From Nymphaea colorata (taxonomy: Eukaryota; Streptophyta; Magnoliopsida; Nymphaeales; Nymphaeaceae): a stretch of DNA of 64,000 bases. The DNA lies in assembly GCF_008831285.2 (NCBI RefSeq), contig NC_045138.2, forward strand, positions 41,657,115-41,721,114, read 5' to 3'. The translations under genes were made by a program, and so were the position numbers. Under the pieces are notes generated by a model, which was not told where the DNA came from, made no database searches, and worked only from the letters and a program-made list of their open reading frames with translations. Of the stretch, positions 24,301-64,000 are shown one piece after another; within the stretch, counting starts at the first letter, position 1, and the number at the start of each line of letters is the position of its first letter.

Positions 24301-24816
24301 AAATGCCACGGAAGAGGACCAAGGGGGCGAGCCTGATTTATTAAGCTCTTAATAAGAGGCTTATGGAGGGAGAGCAAGCAACATCATCACCACACAGCCA
24401 GCAGCCGAAGTCGCAGGTAGGTGACGTGTTTCGCCTCCCTCCCCACGATCCCTTCGACGTTACTTACGCACTCGTTGCGTTACAAACTAAATCTCACGCG
24501 ACAGAAAGAAGAAAACAGAGAAAAAACGGACATTTTATTCCAGCCGCCATGCACTTTTTATTAAATACCGAAAAGGATATTTGGCGTCAACCCAATTGCC
24601 ATCTCTTCTGTGGGAGAGAGAGAGCAGGGAGAGGCCAACGTCTTCGGTTCTTCTTCTTCCTCTTTTGAAGAGCTTCTTTTAAGAGCTTCTTTTAACTCCT
24701 CACTTTTGGTTTTCCTTCTTAAAGACCCCAAAAGGAAAAGAAAGGCCGGAGAAGAAGGGGCTGTTTTGGAGTTGCACCTGAGATGCAGTGGTGAGAAAAT
24801 TTTGTCAGGCGGAAGC
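24301..24816 (+). promoter_or_regulatory. COP1 proximal promoter and 5' leader, with ACGT elements and a three-codon uORF
   Basis: ACGT-core sites occur at 24423-24426 (GTGACGTGTT) and 24457-24460 (TCGACGTTA). A CACGCGA at 24495-24501 is one base from the FHY3/FAR1 site CACGCGC. In Arabidopsis, HY5 and FHY3 act on ACGT and CACGCGC sites of the COP1 promoter under UV-B; whether these do so here is inference. A uORF, ATG-CAG-TGG-TGA, lies at 24783-24794, 22 nt before the main start. The transcription start is not determined; the CT- and GA-rich stretch from about 24600 looks like leader. Confidence 0.45.

Positions 24817-64000
<39,184 letters not shown>

Noticed and set aside
24363-24668. 101-codon frame upstream of COP1 taken as a gene
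   Set aside because: No recognisable domain and runs through a predicted splice donor; kept only as a possible leader exon.
24610-24816. Possible 69-codon N-terminal extension of COP1
   Set aside because: The extension begins at GTG and has no in-frame ATG; COP1 homologues have short N-termini and the stretch reads as leader.

Overview
The window is nuclear DNA from a flowering plant. It holds parts of two conserved single-copy plant genes with GT-AG introns, in a matrix of plant LTR retrotransposons (Ty1/copia with initiator-Met tRNA primer sites), hAT elements, MITEs and one LINE. I cannot place the species. The COP1 N-terminus and the repeat load suggest a transposon-rich angiosperm, perhaps a monocot or an early-diverging lineage, but this is a weak inference. 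No prokaryotic features, CRISPR, tRNA or rRNA genes were seen.

Region 1 (about 1-9.9 kb, minus strand): the gene for the 65 kDa U11/U12 snRNP protein (RNPC3 family) of the minor spliceosome. A 5' UTR exon (about 9736-9880) and ten coding exons (8497 down to 3434) are resolved. They encode a first RRM, a proline-rich and acidic middle, a basic stretch and most of a second RRM. The last coding exon was not found and probably lies left of the window. Introns and 3' flank carry hAT elements (one with a captured PPR gene fragment), two MITEs and a decayed copy of an exon.

Region 2 (9.9-24.3 kb): the intergenic space between the 65K gene and the divergently transcribed COP1 gene. It holds a short hAT element, a decayed Ty3/gypsy pol, a 5'-truncated LINE on the minus strand, a long AT microsatellite and a decayed hAT transposase.

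Region 3 (24.3 kb to the end, plus strand): the 5' part of COP1, the RING/coiled-coil/WD40 E3 ligase that represses photomorphogenesis. Exon 1 encodes the RING finger, exon 2 the linker, exons 3 and 4 the coiled coil; the rest, including the WD40 domain, is beyond the right edge. Intron 1 is 27.4 kb and intron 2 is 9.8 kb, both swollen by transposons. Intron 1 contains a nest: copia A (29092-52160, TSD CTCCT) is interrupted by copia B, B in turn by copia C (young, LTRs 1/276 different), copia D and a 107-bp solo LTR. Copia E (young) abuts a deletion scar that removed the end of B, part of A and the start of one E LTR. Intron 2 holds copia F (TSD CGATG) and decayed copia remnants.

A small hAT family with GGTACC-rich ends and 8-bp target duplications occurs four times (1215-2225, 27236-28179, 51218-51718, 53711-54380), three of them inside older copia sequence. 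I found no convincing new biological system. The interesting content is structural: a very long COP1 intron built by layered insertions, rearrangement scars, gene-fragment capture and probably undescribed small transposon families.
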